Assembly: GCA_902802265.1 (NCBI GenBank)
Contig: CADCLN010000044.1
Coordinates: forward strand, 1 to 33,309
Reading direction: 5' to 3'
Origin: an uncultured Bacteroidales bacterium
GTDB lineage: Bacteria > Bacteroidota > Bacteroidia > Bacteroidales > Bacteroidaceae
DNA length: 33,309 bases
The notes under the pieces were generated by a model. That model made no database searches. It was not told the origin of the DNA and saw only the letters and a list, made by a program, of their open reading frames with translations. Both the position numbers and the translations under genes were made by a program. Below are positions 25,854-33,309 of this stretch, piece by piece (positions within the stretch are counted from its first letter, which is position 1; each line of letters begins with the position of its first letter).

Positions 25854-27545
25854 ATGGAGAAAATAGTTATCTACCAAGTTCTACCACGATTGTTCGGAGC
25901 AAACTCCAACAAATGTGTTCCTAATGGTAGCAAGAAGGAAAACGGCTGTGGACGTTTGGCCGACTTCACGGGTGCAGCCCTTACAGAAATCAAGGGACTG
26001 GGTGCCACGCACATCTGGTACACGGGCATCATCGAGCACGCCACCAAGACCGACTATTCGGAATTCGGCATCCAACGCGACCACCCTGCCATTGTCAAGG
26101 GAAATGCCGGCTCTCCGTATGCCATCAAGGACTACTACGACATCGACCCCGACCTTGCCACAAAAGTGCCGGAACGTTTCAAGGAATTTGAAAATCTGTT
26201 GAACCGCACTCACAAGGCTGGTCTGAAAGCTATCATCGACTTCGTTCCCAACCATGTAGCTCGTCAGTACCACTCCGATGCAAAGCCAGAACAGGTGCAC
26301 GACCTTGGCGAAGATGACGAACCCACATGGGGATTCTCCAAGCAAAACAACTTCTATTACCTGACAGGCACCAAGTTCTCGCCCAACTTCAGTCTGTATG
26401 ACCCCGAAATGGGTGAATACAAGGAAAAGCCCTGCAAGGCTACGGGTAACGACTGTTTTACGCCCTGGGTGGACCGCAACGACTGGTACGAAACAGTCAA
26501 GCTGAACTATGGTGTGGACTATCAAGGAAACCACGAGATACCGTTCTCTCCGTCCACACCCAGCACATGGATCAAGATGCGCGACATTCTGCTCTTCTGG
26601 GCGGGCGTCGGCGTTGACGGTTTCCGCTGCGACATGGCCGAAATGGTTCCCGTAGATTTCTGGGGATGGGCCATTCCAAAAGTGAAGAAACAATTCCCCA
26701 ACGTCATTTTCATTGCAGAAATCTACAATCCGCACGAATATCGCAACTACCTGATGCGCGGAAAATTCGATTACCTCTATGACAAAGTGGGACTCTACGA
26801 CACCCTGCGCAGCGTCATGGGCGGACAGTCGGCCAGTCTGATTACAGGCTGCTGGCAAGCTGTGGAGGACATTCAGGACAAGATGCTCAACTTCCTTGAG
26901 AACCACGACGAACAGCGCATTGCCAGCCGGTTCTTTGCGAACAATCCAGAAAAAGGCAAGCCTGCCCTGCTCGTTTCGGCGCTGATGAACACCAACCCCA
27001 TGATGGTTTACTTCGGACAGGAATTTGGTGAACCAGGAATGGACGCCGAAGGTTTTTCGGGTGAAGACGGACGTACCACCATCTTTGACTATTGGACCAT
27101 CGACAAGATTCGCCGTTGGCGGAATGGTGGAAAGTTTGACGGCGCATTGCTCACGGATGAAGAAAAAGCGCTGCGCCACTACTACGACAAGGTGTTGGGA
27201 ATGTGCAACAAAGACAAAGCTATCCGCGAAGGGCTCTTCTTCGACATCATGTACGCCAACTACGACAACGAACTGATGGATACCAACAAACTCTACGGTT
27301 TCCTGCGCAAAGCAGGCAAAGAACTCATCCTTGTGGTAGCCAACTTCAGCGACGAACTGCAACGCACATGGGTCAAGATTCCGGCACACGCCTTTGAAAC
27401 CCTCGAAATCCCAACGATTAAAGAAAAGACCATTTGCAAGGAACTGCTCACCCACTCCACCGAGAAACACATTCTCGTTCCCGATGGCACCACTTACCTT
27501 GAAGTGCCGGCCAACGGAGGAAAGGTTCTGAAGTTTAAACTGTAG
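25854..27545 (+). CDS. GH13 alpha-amylase-family enzyme
   Basis: A 563-residue glycoside hydrolase of family GH13 without a signal peptide, so probably cytoplasmic. Conserved regions: DFVPNHV (region I), GFRCDMAEM with the nucleophile Asp260 (region II), FIAEIYNP with the acid/base Glu289 (region III), and FLENHDEQR with Asp352 (region IV). The C-terminal part (about 480-563) is a beta-sandwich-like segment. It should act on alpha-glucans or maltooligosaccharides taken up by the cell; the exact specificity cannot be read from the sequence. A long hairpin follows the gene. Confidence 0.9.
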   Translation: MEKIVIYQVLPRLFGANSNKCVPNGSKKENGCGRLADFTGAALTEIKGLGATHIWYTGIIEHATKTDYSEFGIQRDHPAIVKGNAGSPYAIKDYYDIDPDLATKVPERFKEFENLLNRTHKAGLKAIIDFVPNHVARQYHSDAKPEQVHDLGEDDEPTWGFSKQNNFYYLTGTKFSPNFSLYDPEMGEYKEKPCKATGNDCFTPWVDRNDWYETVKLNYGVDYQGNHEIPFSPSTPSTWIKMRDILLFWAGVGVDGFRCDMAEMVPVDFWGWAIPKVKKQFPNVIFIAEIYNPHEYRNYLMRGKFDYLYDKVGLYDTLRSVMGGQSASLITGCWQAVEDIQDKMLNFLENHDEQRIASRFFANNPEKGKPALLVSALMNTNPMMVYFGQEFGEPGMDAEGFSGEDGRTTIFDYWTIDKIRRWRNGGKFDGALLTDEEKALRHYYDKVLGMCNKDKAIREGLFFDIMYANYDNELMDTNKLYGFLRKAGKELILVVANFSDELQRTWVKIPAHAFETLEIPTIKEKTICKELLTHSTEKHILVPDGTTYLEVPANGGKVLKFKL

Positions 27546-27572
27546 GCTATATTGCCTTCTACACCCCACCAT

Positions 27573-27623
27573 TCGGTCAGTCATACTGTTAATTTAGCAT
27601 AAAAACACAGCATGACTGACCGA
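27573..27623 (+). terminator. Long hairpin after the GH13 gene
   Basis: Arms TCGGTCAGTCATACTGT (27573-27589) and ACAGCATGACTGACCGA (27607-27623) pair over 17 bp with one mismatch; loop 17 nt. It is followed by the T/C-rich heptamer repeat instead of a plain T-run. Confidence 0.6.
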
Positions 27624-27640
27624 TTCTTCATTCTTCAGCC
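27624..27640. repeat. Short ATTCTTC heptamer repeat upstream of rpsP
   Basis: TTCTTCATTCTTCAG follows the hairpin and belongs to the same heptamer family as at 9713 and 23318, here with only two units before it decays. Confidence 0.6.
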
Positions 27641-27662
27641 TTCATACTTCACCAAATTTTCT

Positions 27663-27670
27663 TACCTTTG
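27663..27670 (+). promoter_or_regulatory. -7 box of rpsP
   Basis: TACCTTTG followed by CAGCC. It gives a leader of about 110 nt. Confidence 0.7.
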
Positions 27671-27675
27671 CAGCC

Positions 27676-27723
27676 GCTTTCACGTGTTGAAAGCATAAGT
27701 CAACGTCGCCACGAGCTGGCGGC
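27676..27723 (+). promoter_or_regulatory. Structured 5' leader of rpsP
   Basis: Two adjacent stems with 5-nt loops: GCTTTCA (27676-27682) with TGAAAGC (27688-27694), and GTCGCCA (27705-27711) with TGGCGGC (27717-27723, one wobble). Ribosomal protein leaders often bind the product protein; no known leader class was recognised here. Confidence 0.4.
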
Positions 27724-27787
27724 ACATTCATTAACCCCAAGGAAGGCATACAAAAATCAAAAGCCTTTCCACTAAAAACTCTTCATT

Positions 27788-28333
27788 ATGAAAAAGAGCT
27801 CAACAAGAATCAGACTTCAGCGTCACGGTCGTAAGAACTATGCATTCTACAGCATCGTAGTTGCCCACTCACAGGCAAAGCGCGATGGTCGTTTCATCGA
27901 GAAACTCGGTACTTACAACCCTAACACCAATCCTTCAACTATCGACCTCAATTTCGAGCGTGCACTCTATTGGGTAGAAGTTGGTGCTACACCCACAGAA
28001 ACAGTACACAGCATCCTCTCAAAGGAAGGTGTATATCTGAAGAAGCACCTCAAGGGCGGCGTAAAGAAAGGCGCATTCGACGAAGCTACAGCAGAAGCTA
28101 AGTTCGCTGCATGGAAAGCAGAAAAGGCACAGAAACTCCAGAAGCTGGAAGACGCTAAGGTACAGGCCAAGAAGGCTGACACCAAGGCACGTCTGGAAGC
28201 TGAAAAGAAAGTCAACGAAGCCATTGCTGCCAAGATTGCGGAAAAGAAAGCTGCTGCAGCTGCAGCAAAAGCTGAGGCAGAAGCAGCAGAAGCTCCAGCA
28301 GAAGAAGCTACTGAAGCACCTGCAGAAGCATAA
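27788..28333 (+). CDS. rpsP: Ribosomal protein S16 with long C-terminal tail
   Basis: A 181-residue protein. Residues 1-80 are the bS16 domain ([50 protein letters not shown]). Residues about 95-181 form a highly charged, Ala-, Lys- and Glu-rich tail ending in repeated EAP/AEA words. Long tails of this sort are usual for Bacteroidales S16, while the protein in Escherichia coli has only about 82 residues. It is a single-gene unit with its own promoter and terminator. Confidence 0.96.
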   Translation: MKKSSTRIRLQRHGRKNYAFYSIVVAHSQAKRDGRFIEKLGTYNPNTNPSTIDLNFERALYWVEVGATPTETVHSILSKEGVYLKKHLKGGVKKGAFDEATAEAKFAAWKAEKAQKLQKLEDAKVQAKKADTKARLEAEKKVNEAIAAKIAEKKAAAAAAKAEAEAAEAPAEEATEAPAEA

Positions 28334-28360
28334 CCTCCGTAGGCAGTTCTACAAAAAACC

Positions 28361-28399
28361 GAGATCGCACATTTTTCCCTGTGCGGTCTCTTTTTTTTT
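28361..28399 (+). terminator. rpsP terminator
   Basis: Arms GAGATCGCACA (28361-28371) and TGTGCGGTCTC (28380-28390), one wobble pair, then nine T. Confidence 0.9.
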
Positions 28400-28409
28400 C
28401 TATTTGTTA

Positions 28410-28439
28410 TTTGGATTCAAGTTATTTTGTTTATCTTTG
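28410..28439 (+). promoter_or_regulatory. Promoter of the orphan lipoprotein gene
   Basis: TTTG (28410-28413) as -33 element, 18 bp, then TATCTTTG (28432-28439), followed by CGCCG. This is one of the clearest two-part Bacteroidetes promoters in the window. Confidence 0.65.
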
Positions 28440-28513
28440 CGCCGATTTTCTACACATCATACATCATAGTGACGATAAAAACCTTTTTGTAACATAAAAA
28501 AAGAGACAAAATT

Positions 28514-29227
28514 ATGAAAAAGATTGCATTTATTCTGACGATTGGCACTGCATTCCTGCTCACGGCGTGCAGTGGTGGTTTCAAATCCAAGAACTGTATC
28601 TACGGCGATCTGCCCGAGAAACTGGAAAAGATAGAAAAAGAAGCCAAGAAAGACTTTGAATCCATGAAGAAGGATGGACTGGACATAGAAGAATCGCTGA
28701 ACATAATAAAGGCCGTGAGAGAGAAAATGGAGGAAGAAACTGCCGAGTGTCGCGCAAGTTTAGTTGGGAAGGTTCTTCCTTACGAACTCAGCGACAGTCT
28801 GCCCTACACCATTTGTTCTGACATCACGGTGACCGAAGTTGAACTCTCAAAAAAACTGGACGTCAGGATGAAAGCAGAGTTCGACATAGAATTTACTGAA
28901 ACTGTTGAACTACCTGGCCTTCCCCAATATTACAAAATTTGTTATATTCCTACAGGAGAATCGGGTCCCATGTATGCAGGAAGCGATGACTGCAGTTTAA
29001 AAGACGTGGAAATTATCCAAAAACCCGATGGAGCTGGCGGCACATTTCCTAACAAGATACTCAAGAAAGGAGACAAATTGCACGCAAAGATATCTTTCAG
29101 CGCGGCAGGGTACCAAGCAATGGCAACGTGCGACCGTCTGAAATTTGTTCCAAAGAAAGATTTTGATGATGCTCGCGACGAAGCAAACATGAATCGCATA
29201 CATTTTCTGACCAGTTTATCAGAATAG
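28514..29227 (+). CDS. Lipoprotein of unknown function
   Basis: A 237-residue protein whose family I do not recognise. The signal peptide ends in LLTAC, lipidated Cys19, followed by SGG. Residues about 30-78 are a charged helix (EKLEKIEKEAKKDFESMKKD, then EESLNIIKAVREKMEEE), probably a coiled coil. Residues about 82-220 look like a beta-rich domain (DSLPYTICSDITVTEVELSK, VRMKAEFDIEFTETV). Cysteines at CRASL, ICSDI, KICYI, DDCSL and TCDRL could form disulfides after export. It forms its own unit with promoter and terminator. Confidence 0.8.
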   Translation: MKKIAFILTIGTAFLLTACSGGFKSKNCIYGDLPEKLEKIEKEAKKDFESMKKDGLDIEESLNIIKAVREKMEEETAECRASLVGKVLPYELSDSLPYTICSDITVTEVELSKKLDVRMKAEFDIEFTETVELPGLPQYYKICYIPTGESGPMYAGSDDCSLKDVEIIQKPDGAGGTFPNKILKKGDKLHAKISFSAAGYQAMATCDRLKFVPKKDFDDARDEANMNRIHFLTSLSE

Positions 29228-29263
29228 CCATCATTCCTTTCACCATAAGAACAAGGACTCAGA

Positions 29264-29306
29264 CAGAGGCTTTGGGGCATGAAAACCCCATAGCCTCTGT
29301 GCTTTT
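29264..29306 (+). terminator. Terminator of the orphan lipoprotein gene
   Basis: Outer arms CAGAGGCT and AGCCTCTG with inner GGGG and CCCC (29264-29299), separated by a small internal loop, then GCTTTT. Confidence 0.75.
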
Positions 29307-29341
29307 ATTGAATTTAAATTTGCCAGCAACAGAAAATGCTG

Positions 29342-29349
29342 TAACTTTG
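29342..29349 (+). promoter_or_regulatory. -7 box of the VanW-family gene
   Basis: TAACTTTG followed by CAGCG, 25 bp before the start codon. Confidence 0.6.
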
Positions 29350-29373
29350 CAGCGAATTTCTAATCAATGAAAC

Positions 29374-30198
29374 ATGGGAAAACGTAAATTGTTCTGTGAG
29401 ATTTGTCCGCTGACCTACAGAATTTCACAAGAAAAAGAAATACTGAAACGACACCTGAGCGACCTTCTACACAGGGTTCAGTTCGCACAAATACCGTTAG
29501 AAAGCAGTCTGGAAGAACTGATTTACCAGCACAAGTCGCTCATCCGTCGCAGGTTGGGCAACGTAGATATGGAGTTGCAGGAGAACAAGGCCGTAAACCT
29601 GTCGCTGGCCGTAAAGCACCTCGACGGCATCGTGATACGACCAGGCGAAACCTTCTCCCTGTGGTGGCTCGTCGGACGTACAACTGCACGCCGAGGATAC
29701 CGCGAAGGACTGACCATCACCAACGGAAAACCCGCCAAAGGCATCGGTGGAGGACTCTGCCAACTGTCAAACCTCATCCACTGGATGGTTCTCCACAGCG
29801 ACCTGACCATCGTGGAGCATCATCACCACGACGGGCTTGACCTCTTTCCCGACTTTGGCCGCCAGATTCCTTTCGGCACAGGCACCAGCGTTTCATACAA
29901 TTACATCGACTACCGCGTGAAGAACAACACACGCAACATCTACCAACTCCGTGTCCATGTAGATGGAGAATATCTCTGTGGCGAACTGCGTGCCATGCAC
30001 CCCCAGCCAAATTCCTACCACATCCACATCGAGAACGAATATTTCCAGCGCGAAGGCGAAGCTGTCTATCGTAATGGAGAAGTCTATCGCGACATGTACG
30101 ACAAGCATACAGGGAATTTGTTGAAAACTGAACTGATACGGAAGAACCATGCCCGCGTCATGTACGACACCACAGGACTCGACATCCGAGAAGGGTAA
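29374..30198 (+). CDS. VanW-family protein
   Basis: A 274-residue protein with the VanW domain over about residues 70-215: NLSLAVKHLDGIVIRPGETFSLW, then GYREGLTITNGKPAKGIGGG with LCQLSNLIHWMVLHS, and HHHHDG. The family takes its name from an accessory gene of vancomycin-resistance clusters, but its biochemical role is not known and many members have no link to resistance. No signal peptide or membrane segment is seen. Nothing else in the window suggests a van cluster. It has its own promoter and about 130 bp to the porin gene. Confidence 0.9.
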   Translation: MGKRKLFCEICPLTYRISQEKEILKRHLSDLLHRVQFAQIPLESSLEELIYQHKSLIRRRLGNVDMELQENKAVNLSLAVKHLDGIVIRPGETFSLWWLVGRTTARRGYREGLTITNGKPAKGIGGGLCQLSNLIHWMVLHSDLTIVEHHHHDGLDLFPDFGRQIPFGTGTSVSYNYIDYRVKNNTRNIYQLRVHVDGEYLCGELRAMHPQPNSYHIHIENEYFQREGEAVYRNGEVYRDMYDKHTGNLLKTELIRKNHARVMYDTTGLDIREG

Positions 30199-30290
30199 AA
30201 ACTGAACAAAAACGGGACTGAGACCGACTGAAAGCGCACACAACCCGAAGTTTTTAGCAAAAATTGTCCTCTTTTTACAGAAAAAAGCAG

Positions 30291-30298
30291 TAAATTTG
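30291..30298 (+). promoter_or_regulatory. -7 box of the FadL-type gene
   Basis: TAAATTTG followed by CAGCC, 33 bp before the ATG at 30331. Confidence 0.6.
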
Positions 30299-30330
30299 CA
30301 GCCGAATCAAGTGTAAAAAGATTGGACAAT

Positions 30331-31911
30331 ATGACAAAGAAAATCCAAAACGCCCTCATTGCAGGTGTTTTTGCAATGCTTTCGCTGCCAACAATGGCTG
30401 GTGGCTATCTGACAAACACGAACCAAAGCATTTCATTCCTGCGCAACCCTTCACAGGATGCCGCCATTGACATCACCTCTTTATACAACAATCCCGCTGG
30501 TTCGGCCTTTCTTGCTCCAGGCTTTCACCTTTCTATCGGAGTGATGAACGTGAAGCAAAGCCGCGACGTGACAACCACCTATGCCCCCTTCATGTTCGGA
30601 ACAGCCAACCACGGCGAAACCACCAAGAAGTTCAAGGGAGAAGCCAATGCCCCCATCCTGCCAAGCCTGCAGTTTGCCTACAACACAGCCAACAAACTGT
30701 GGTCGTTCAGTTTCGACTTCGGACTCATCGGCGGTGGCGGCAAATGTAAATATGACGAAGGACTGCCATCCTTCGAATCGGCTGTGGCAGCCCTCTCCCT
30801 GATTGCCGGAACATCAGGCTTCCAGAACAGCCAGGGTCGGCCCAGCTACAAGTTCGACACCTTCATGCGCGGACGTTCCTATCAGTATGGCTTCCAGTTC
30901 GGAGCAGCCCACAAGTTCCACGACAAACTCAGCATCTATGGCGGACTTCGTTTGCTCTACGTCACCAACAACTACTTCGGCTACGTCAAGAACATCCGCT
31001 TCCAATACACAGACGACAATTACTACACAGCACACGAGTTTATGGCAGCCCAGCACGACTACTACAAAAAGATTACCGATGCAGGCTACATCGACGAAGC
31101 CACAGCCAATGCAGCCCATCACAAAATCGACCAGCTGGGCTACAAACTCGAAGGCTTCACGGAAAACATCGGTCTGAACTGTAATCAGGACGCTTGGGGG
31201 CTCACACCCATCATCGGTGTGGACTGGAAACTGAACGACCACTGGAATTTCGCGGCAAAATTCGAGTTCAAGACGAAGATACGCCTGAAAAACGAAAGTT
31301 TCAACGAGAACACAGACGGCCACGGACTGGAGAAATACGAGAACGACAAAAAGGTGGAAGAAGACGTACCCGCCATCCTCAGTGTCGGAGCCATGTATTC
31401 GCCCATCAAGCAGGTACGCATCAACGGCGGTTTCCACTATTTCTTCGACAAACAGGCCACCAAGTTTGCAGACGAAAACAAGAAACTCTCGGGTGGTACC
31501 TGGGAAATCACGGCTGGCGCCGAATGGGATTTCATGGAAAACTGGACCGTGAGTGCAGGTTGGCAGACCACCCGCTACCCCAACACCGACGCCTCCATGC
31601 GCGACATCTCCTTTGCCACCAACTCCAACAGCTTCGGCTTTGGACTGAAATGGCAGATTAACAAGACCGTAGCCGTAGAAGCAGCCTATTTCCAGACCAT
31701 CTACAACACCTACGAGCGCAACCAGTCCGACTACGCAGGCCTTGCCTCCACAGCCGTCCGCTCCCTCGGCTACACGCTGCCCGCAGGCGTATCGGCTCCC
31801 CAAGCCCTCGCAGCCCAAGGTCTCATCCCCAACGCCGACTTCCTCTCCGGCACCGACAAGTTCGACCGCACCAACCGCGTCTTCGGCGTGGGCGTCACGC
31901 TGGGATTCTGA
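30331..31911 (+). CDS. OmpP1/FadL/TodX-family outer-membrane protein
   Basis: A 526-residue beta-barrel protein. The ATG at 30331 (MTKKIQNALIAGVFAMLSLP) is preferred to the TTG at 30322. The signal peptide ends near TMAGG. The mature start (GGYLTNTNQSISFLRNPSQD, then DITSLYNNPAGSAFL) has the N-terminal hatch pattern of FadL proteins, with the NPAG motif. The final strand ends in FGVGVTLGF, a typical C-terminal phenylalanine for barrel assembly. FadL proteins carry fatty acids and other hydrophobic compounds across the outer membrane; the substrate here is unknown. Confidence 0.9.
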   Translation: MTKKIQNALIAGVFAMLSLPTMAGGYLTNTNQSISFLRNPSQDAAIDITSLYNNPAGSAFLAPGFHLSIGVMNVKQSRDVTTTYAPFMFGTANHGETTKKFKGEANAPILPSLQFAYNTANKLWSFSFDFGLIGGGGKCKYDEGLPSFESAVAALSLIAGTSGFQNSQGRPSYKFDTFMRGRSYQYGFQFGAAHKFHDKLSIYGGLRLLYVTNNYFGYVKNIRFQYTDDNYYTAHEFMAAQHDYYKKITDAGYIDEATANAAHHKIDQLGYKLEGFTENIGLNCNQDAWGLTPIIGVDWKLNDHWNFAAKFEFKTKIRLKNESFNENTDGHGLEKYENDKKVEEDVPAILSVGAMYSPIKQVRINGGFHYFFDKQATKFADENKKLSGGTWEITAGAEWDFMENWTVSAGWQTTRYPNTDASMRDISFATNSNSFGFGLKWQINKTVAVEAAYFQTIYNTYERNQSDYAGLASTAVRSLGYTLPAGVSAPQALAAQGLIPNADFLSGTDKFDRTNRVFGVGVTLGF

Positions 31912-31950
31912 AAAATCCTTCAGCCACATCAGTTTTTCTGGCCAAAAAAT

Positions 31951-31981
31951 TTTGTACAAATCTTAGAATATTGTACTTTTG
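31951..31981 (+). promoter_or_regulatory. Promoter of the toxin-antitoxin pair
   Basis: TTTG (31951-31954), 19 bp, TACTTTTG (31974-31981), then CAAAA. TTGTACAA (31952-31959) overlaps the -33 element and a TTGTAC half-copy precedes the -7 box; such symmetry could be the operator for autoregulation. Confidence 0.6.
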
Positions 31982-32009
31982 CAAAATCAAATATAAAAGA
32001 TAGAAGAAT

Positions 32010-32243
32010 ATGGCAAACGTAACAACAATTCCTGTACAAAAACAATTGCTGATAGACATCGAGGACGAATCAAAGCTAAAAGACATCAAAAAAGCAATCA
32101 GTTTAATACGCGGTGTGAGCAAAATCACCATTCAACGCCGCAAGCACTCGACGGGTTATGAACGTGCCATGCGCGACCTCAAAGAGGGGCGTGTTTATGA
32201 AGCAAAAGATGTGGACGACCTGTTTAACCAAATATTCAGTTAA
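32010..32243 (+). CDS. Antitoxin of a YafQ-type pair
   Basis: A 77-residue protein just ahead of the toxin (6-bp gap). Position, size and a charged, helical sequence (IDIEDESKLKDIKKAISLIR, later DLKEGRVYEAKDVDDLFNQI) support the antitoxin role. I do not recognise a named DNA-binding fold; the N-terminal strand-helix layout would fit a DinJ/RelB-like ribbon-helix-helix. It would bind and block the toxin and repress the shared promoter. Confidence 0.75.
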   Translation: MANVTTIPVQKQLLIDIEDESKLKDIKKAISLIRGVSKITIQRRKHSTGYERAMRDLKEGRVYEAKDVDDLFNQIFS

Positions 32244-32249
32244 ACAAAT

Positions 32250-32540
32250 ATGTACACCATCCGTTACACTGGTGAGTTTAAACGTGAAATGCGCCTATGT
32301 AAACGTCGCGGATACAATATGCAATTCATCCGCGAAGCCATTAGAATTCTATCCGAAAAAGGCGTATTGCCACAAGAATACCAGCCACATCAACTTCATG
32401 GAGACCGCAAAGGACAATGGGAATGCCATATACAGCCTAATTGGCTACTTATTTGGGAGCAACATGACCAAGAACTCGTCCTCGTGATGATTAACACCGG
32501 CACACATTCCGACTTGTTTGGAAAGAAATACAAGAAATAA
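32250..32540 (+). CDS. YafQ/RelE-family mRNA-interferase toxin
   Basis: A 96-residue protein of the YafQ branch of the RelE superfamily, which cuts mRNA on the ribosome. Family features: the start YTIRYTGEFKREMRLCKRRG, His in HQLHGDRKGQWECHI, the WLLIWEQ strand, and the closing NTGTHSDLF with the His and Phe expected for activity. All usual residues seem present, so the toxin is probably active. It ends 20 bp before a strong hairpin. Confidence 0.88.
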   Translation: MYTIRYTGEFKREMRLCKRRGYNMQFIREAIRILSEKGVLPQEYQPHQLHGDRKGQWECHIQPNWLLIWEQHDQELVLVMINTGTHSDLFGKKYKK

Positions 32541-32559
32541 AAACATTCCCCCAACAAAC

Positions 32560-32596
32560 CAAGCGTCTGCACGGAGTGAATCTGTGCAGACGCTTG
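32560..32596. terminator. Perfect 13-bp hairpin between convergent genes
   Basis: Arms CAAGCGTCTGCAC (32560-32572) and GTGCAGACGCTTG (32584-32596). The flanks are only weakly T-rich on plus (ACTATTTTG) and T-containing on minus (GTTTGTTGG). It probably serves both the toxin gene and the facing gene. Confidence 0.7.
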
Positions 32597-32648
32597 ACTA
32601 TTTTGAGAGCAAGATGATAAAATGAAATAATTTATCGGATTGAACTAC

Positions 32649-33269
32649 TTACTGAGCAAGGCGGAAACCATAATATTCATATTCATGACCACCCTTTGGG
32701 TTGCTGGATCCACGACTGGTTGTACGACAATACTTGGTCGCAGAAAGATAGTTTCCATCACGAAGTACGCGGCTCCATTCTGAATCATATTCACAGATGG
32801 GGTCGATTTGAGCTGATGGAGAATAAGCATCATAACAATCTTGACACCATTCCCAAACATTACCACTCATATCATAAATACCAAGTTCATTAAATTTTTT
32901 GGTTCCCACTTCATGAATTTCATTATCACTATTTTTATAATACCATGCCACTTCTTCTATATTATCACTGCCACTATATTTATAACCTTTACTTTTATTG
33001 CCACCACGTGCAGCATATTCCCATTCAGCCTCAGTAGGAAGACGAAACGTTTTGCCTGTTAATTGATTCAATTTTGTAATGAATGTCTGACAATCATTCC
33101 AACTAACATTCTGTACAGGATATTTAAAACCATTTTTTTGAGAAGGATTACTGCCCATTACAGCAATCCATAAATCTTGTGTTACTTCTGTTTCTCCAAT
33201 AAAATAGTCACTTAACCCAACTTTGACGCTGCAAGTCTGATTTTTCTTGCTAATCAGTGACTTGCACAT
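32649..33269 (-). CDS. SUMF1/FGE-sulfatase-domain protein, N-terminus short or truncated
   Basis: A 206-residue protein with most of the SUMF1/FGE domain: YFIGETEVTQDLWIAVMG, NVSWNDCQTFITKLN, FRLPTEAEWEYAARGG, GIYDMSGNVWEWCQDCYD and closing YYGFRLAQ. The catalytic pair of true formylglycine-generating enzymes is incomplete: in the R-D-G-N-Y-L-S-A-T-K-Y-C segment the first Cys is Ser and only the second remains. It is therefore more likely a binding or structural lectin-fold protein. The usual opening (F-x-M-G) and any signal peptide are missing; an in-frame stop lies shortly upstream of the ATG at 33269. A frameshift or an upstream start outside the window cannot be excluded. Confidence 0.82.
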   Translation of the reverse strand: MCKSLISKKNQTCSVKVGLSDYFIGETEVTQDLWIAVMGSNPSQKNGFKYPVQNVSWNDCQTFITKLNQLTGKTFRLPTEAEWEYAARGGNKSKGYKYSGSDNIEEVAWYYKNSDNEIHEVGTKKFNELGIYDMSGNVWEWCQDCYDAYSPSAQIDPICEYDSEWSRVLRDGNYLSATKYCRTTSRGSSNPKGGHEYEYYGFRLAQ

Positions 33270-33309
33270 TTTCGCTATGGTGACTGTGTTCTACAGATTT
33301 TGATTTTTC

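Noticed and set aside
25881-27584. 567-codon open frame on the minus strand
   Set aside because: It lies opposite the GH13 gene, whose four catalytic regions are clear; the antisense product has no recognisable family and follows from codon bias.
29374-30198. Part of a vancomycin-resistance cluster
   Set aside because: No ligase, dehydrogenase, dipeptidase or sensor genes are nearby, and VanW-family proteins are widespread without resistance.
30814-31959. 381-codon minus-strand frame
   Set aside because: Antisense of the FadL-type gene; Val/Gly-rich composition without any motif.

Overview
This looks like a chromosomal segment of a Bacteroidales bacterium, most like Prevotella or a close relative. 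Transcription starts across the window carry the Bacteroidetes -7 box (TAnnTTTG). Several secreted proteins have a short dockerin-like segment, lipoprotein signals end in LTSC, and ribosomal protein S16 has a long Ala/Lys/Glu-rich tail. Core genes give the backbone and accessory genes and repeats sit between them. No tRNA, rRNA or CRISPR array was seen.

Left part (1-6.9 kb): the end of an AraC-type regulator; two adjacent lipoprotein hydrolases (DUF3089 and type-B carboxylesterase) with nearly the same leader sequence; an IS1380-type insertion sequence next to a relic of a second one; lrgA-lrgB, which begins at the IS edge; and a fragment of a Fic-like gene against a third copy of the IS end sequence.

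Centre (6.9-16.2 kb): valS (minus strand) divergent from an HD-domain hydrolase, then a likely operon lptD-ruvX-def-TPR lipid-export, RNA/DNA maintenance and translation genes. The signal peptide of the TPR protein is encoded by a CACAGAG/CTCTGTG inverted repeat.

Accessory block (16.2-20.1 kb): a tandem duplication of a secreted protein gene (dockerin-like segment, Big2 domain, C-type-lectin-like FISUMP/DUF1566 domain). Each copy ends in a very long, almost perfect hairpin. It is followed by about 0.7 kb of direct and inverted repeats. The block lies between the TPR gene and thrS.

Right part (20.1-33.3 kb): thrS-infC-rpmI-rplT, a third and shorter secreted paralogue facing them, fabD with a GH13 enzyme, rpsP, an orphan lipoprotein, a VanW-family protein, a FadL/OmpP1-type porin, a YafQ-type toxin-antitoxin pair, and an SUMF1/FGE-like protein running off the right edge.

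The most unusual parts are the duplicated lectin-fold genes with giant hairpins, the repeat-derived signal peptide, and the variable palindromic core at the IS ends. No complete new multi-gene system could be demonstrated from this sequence alone.
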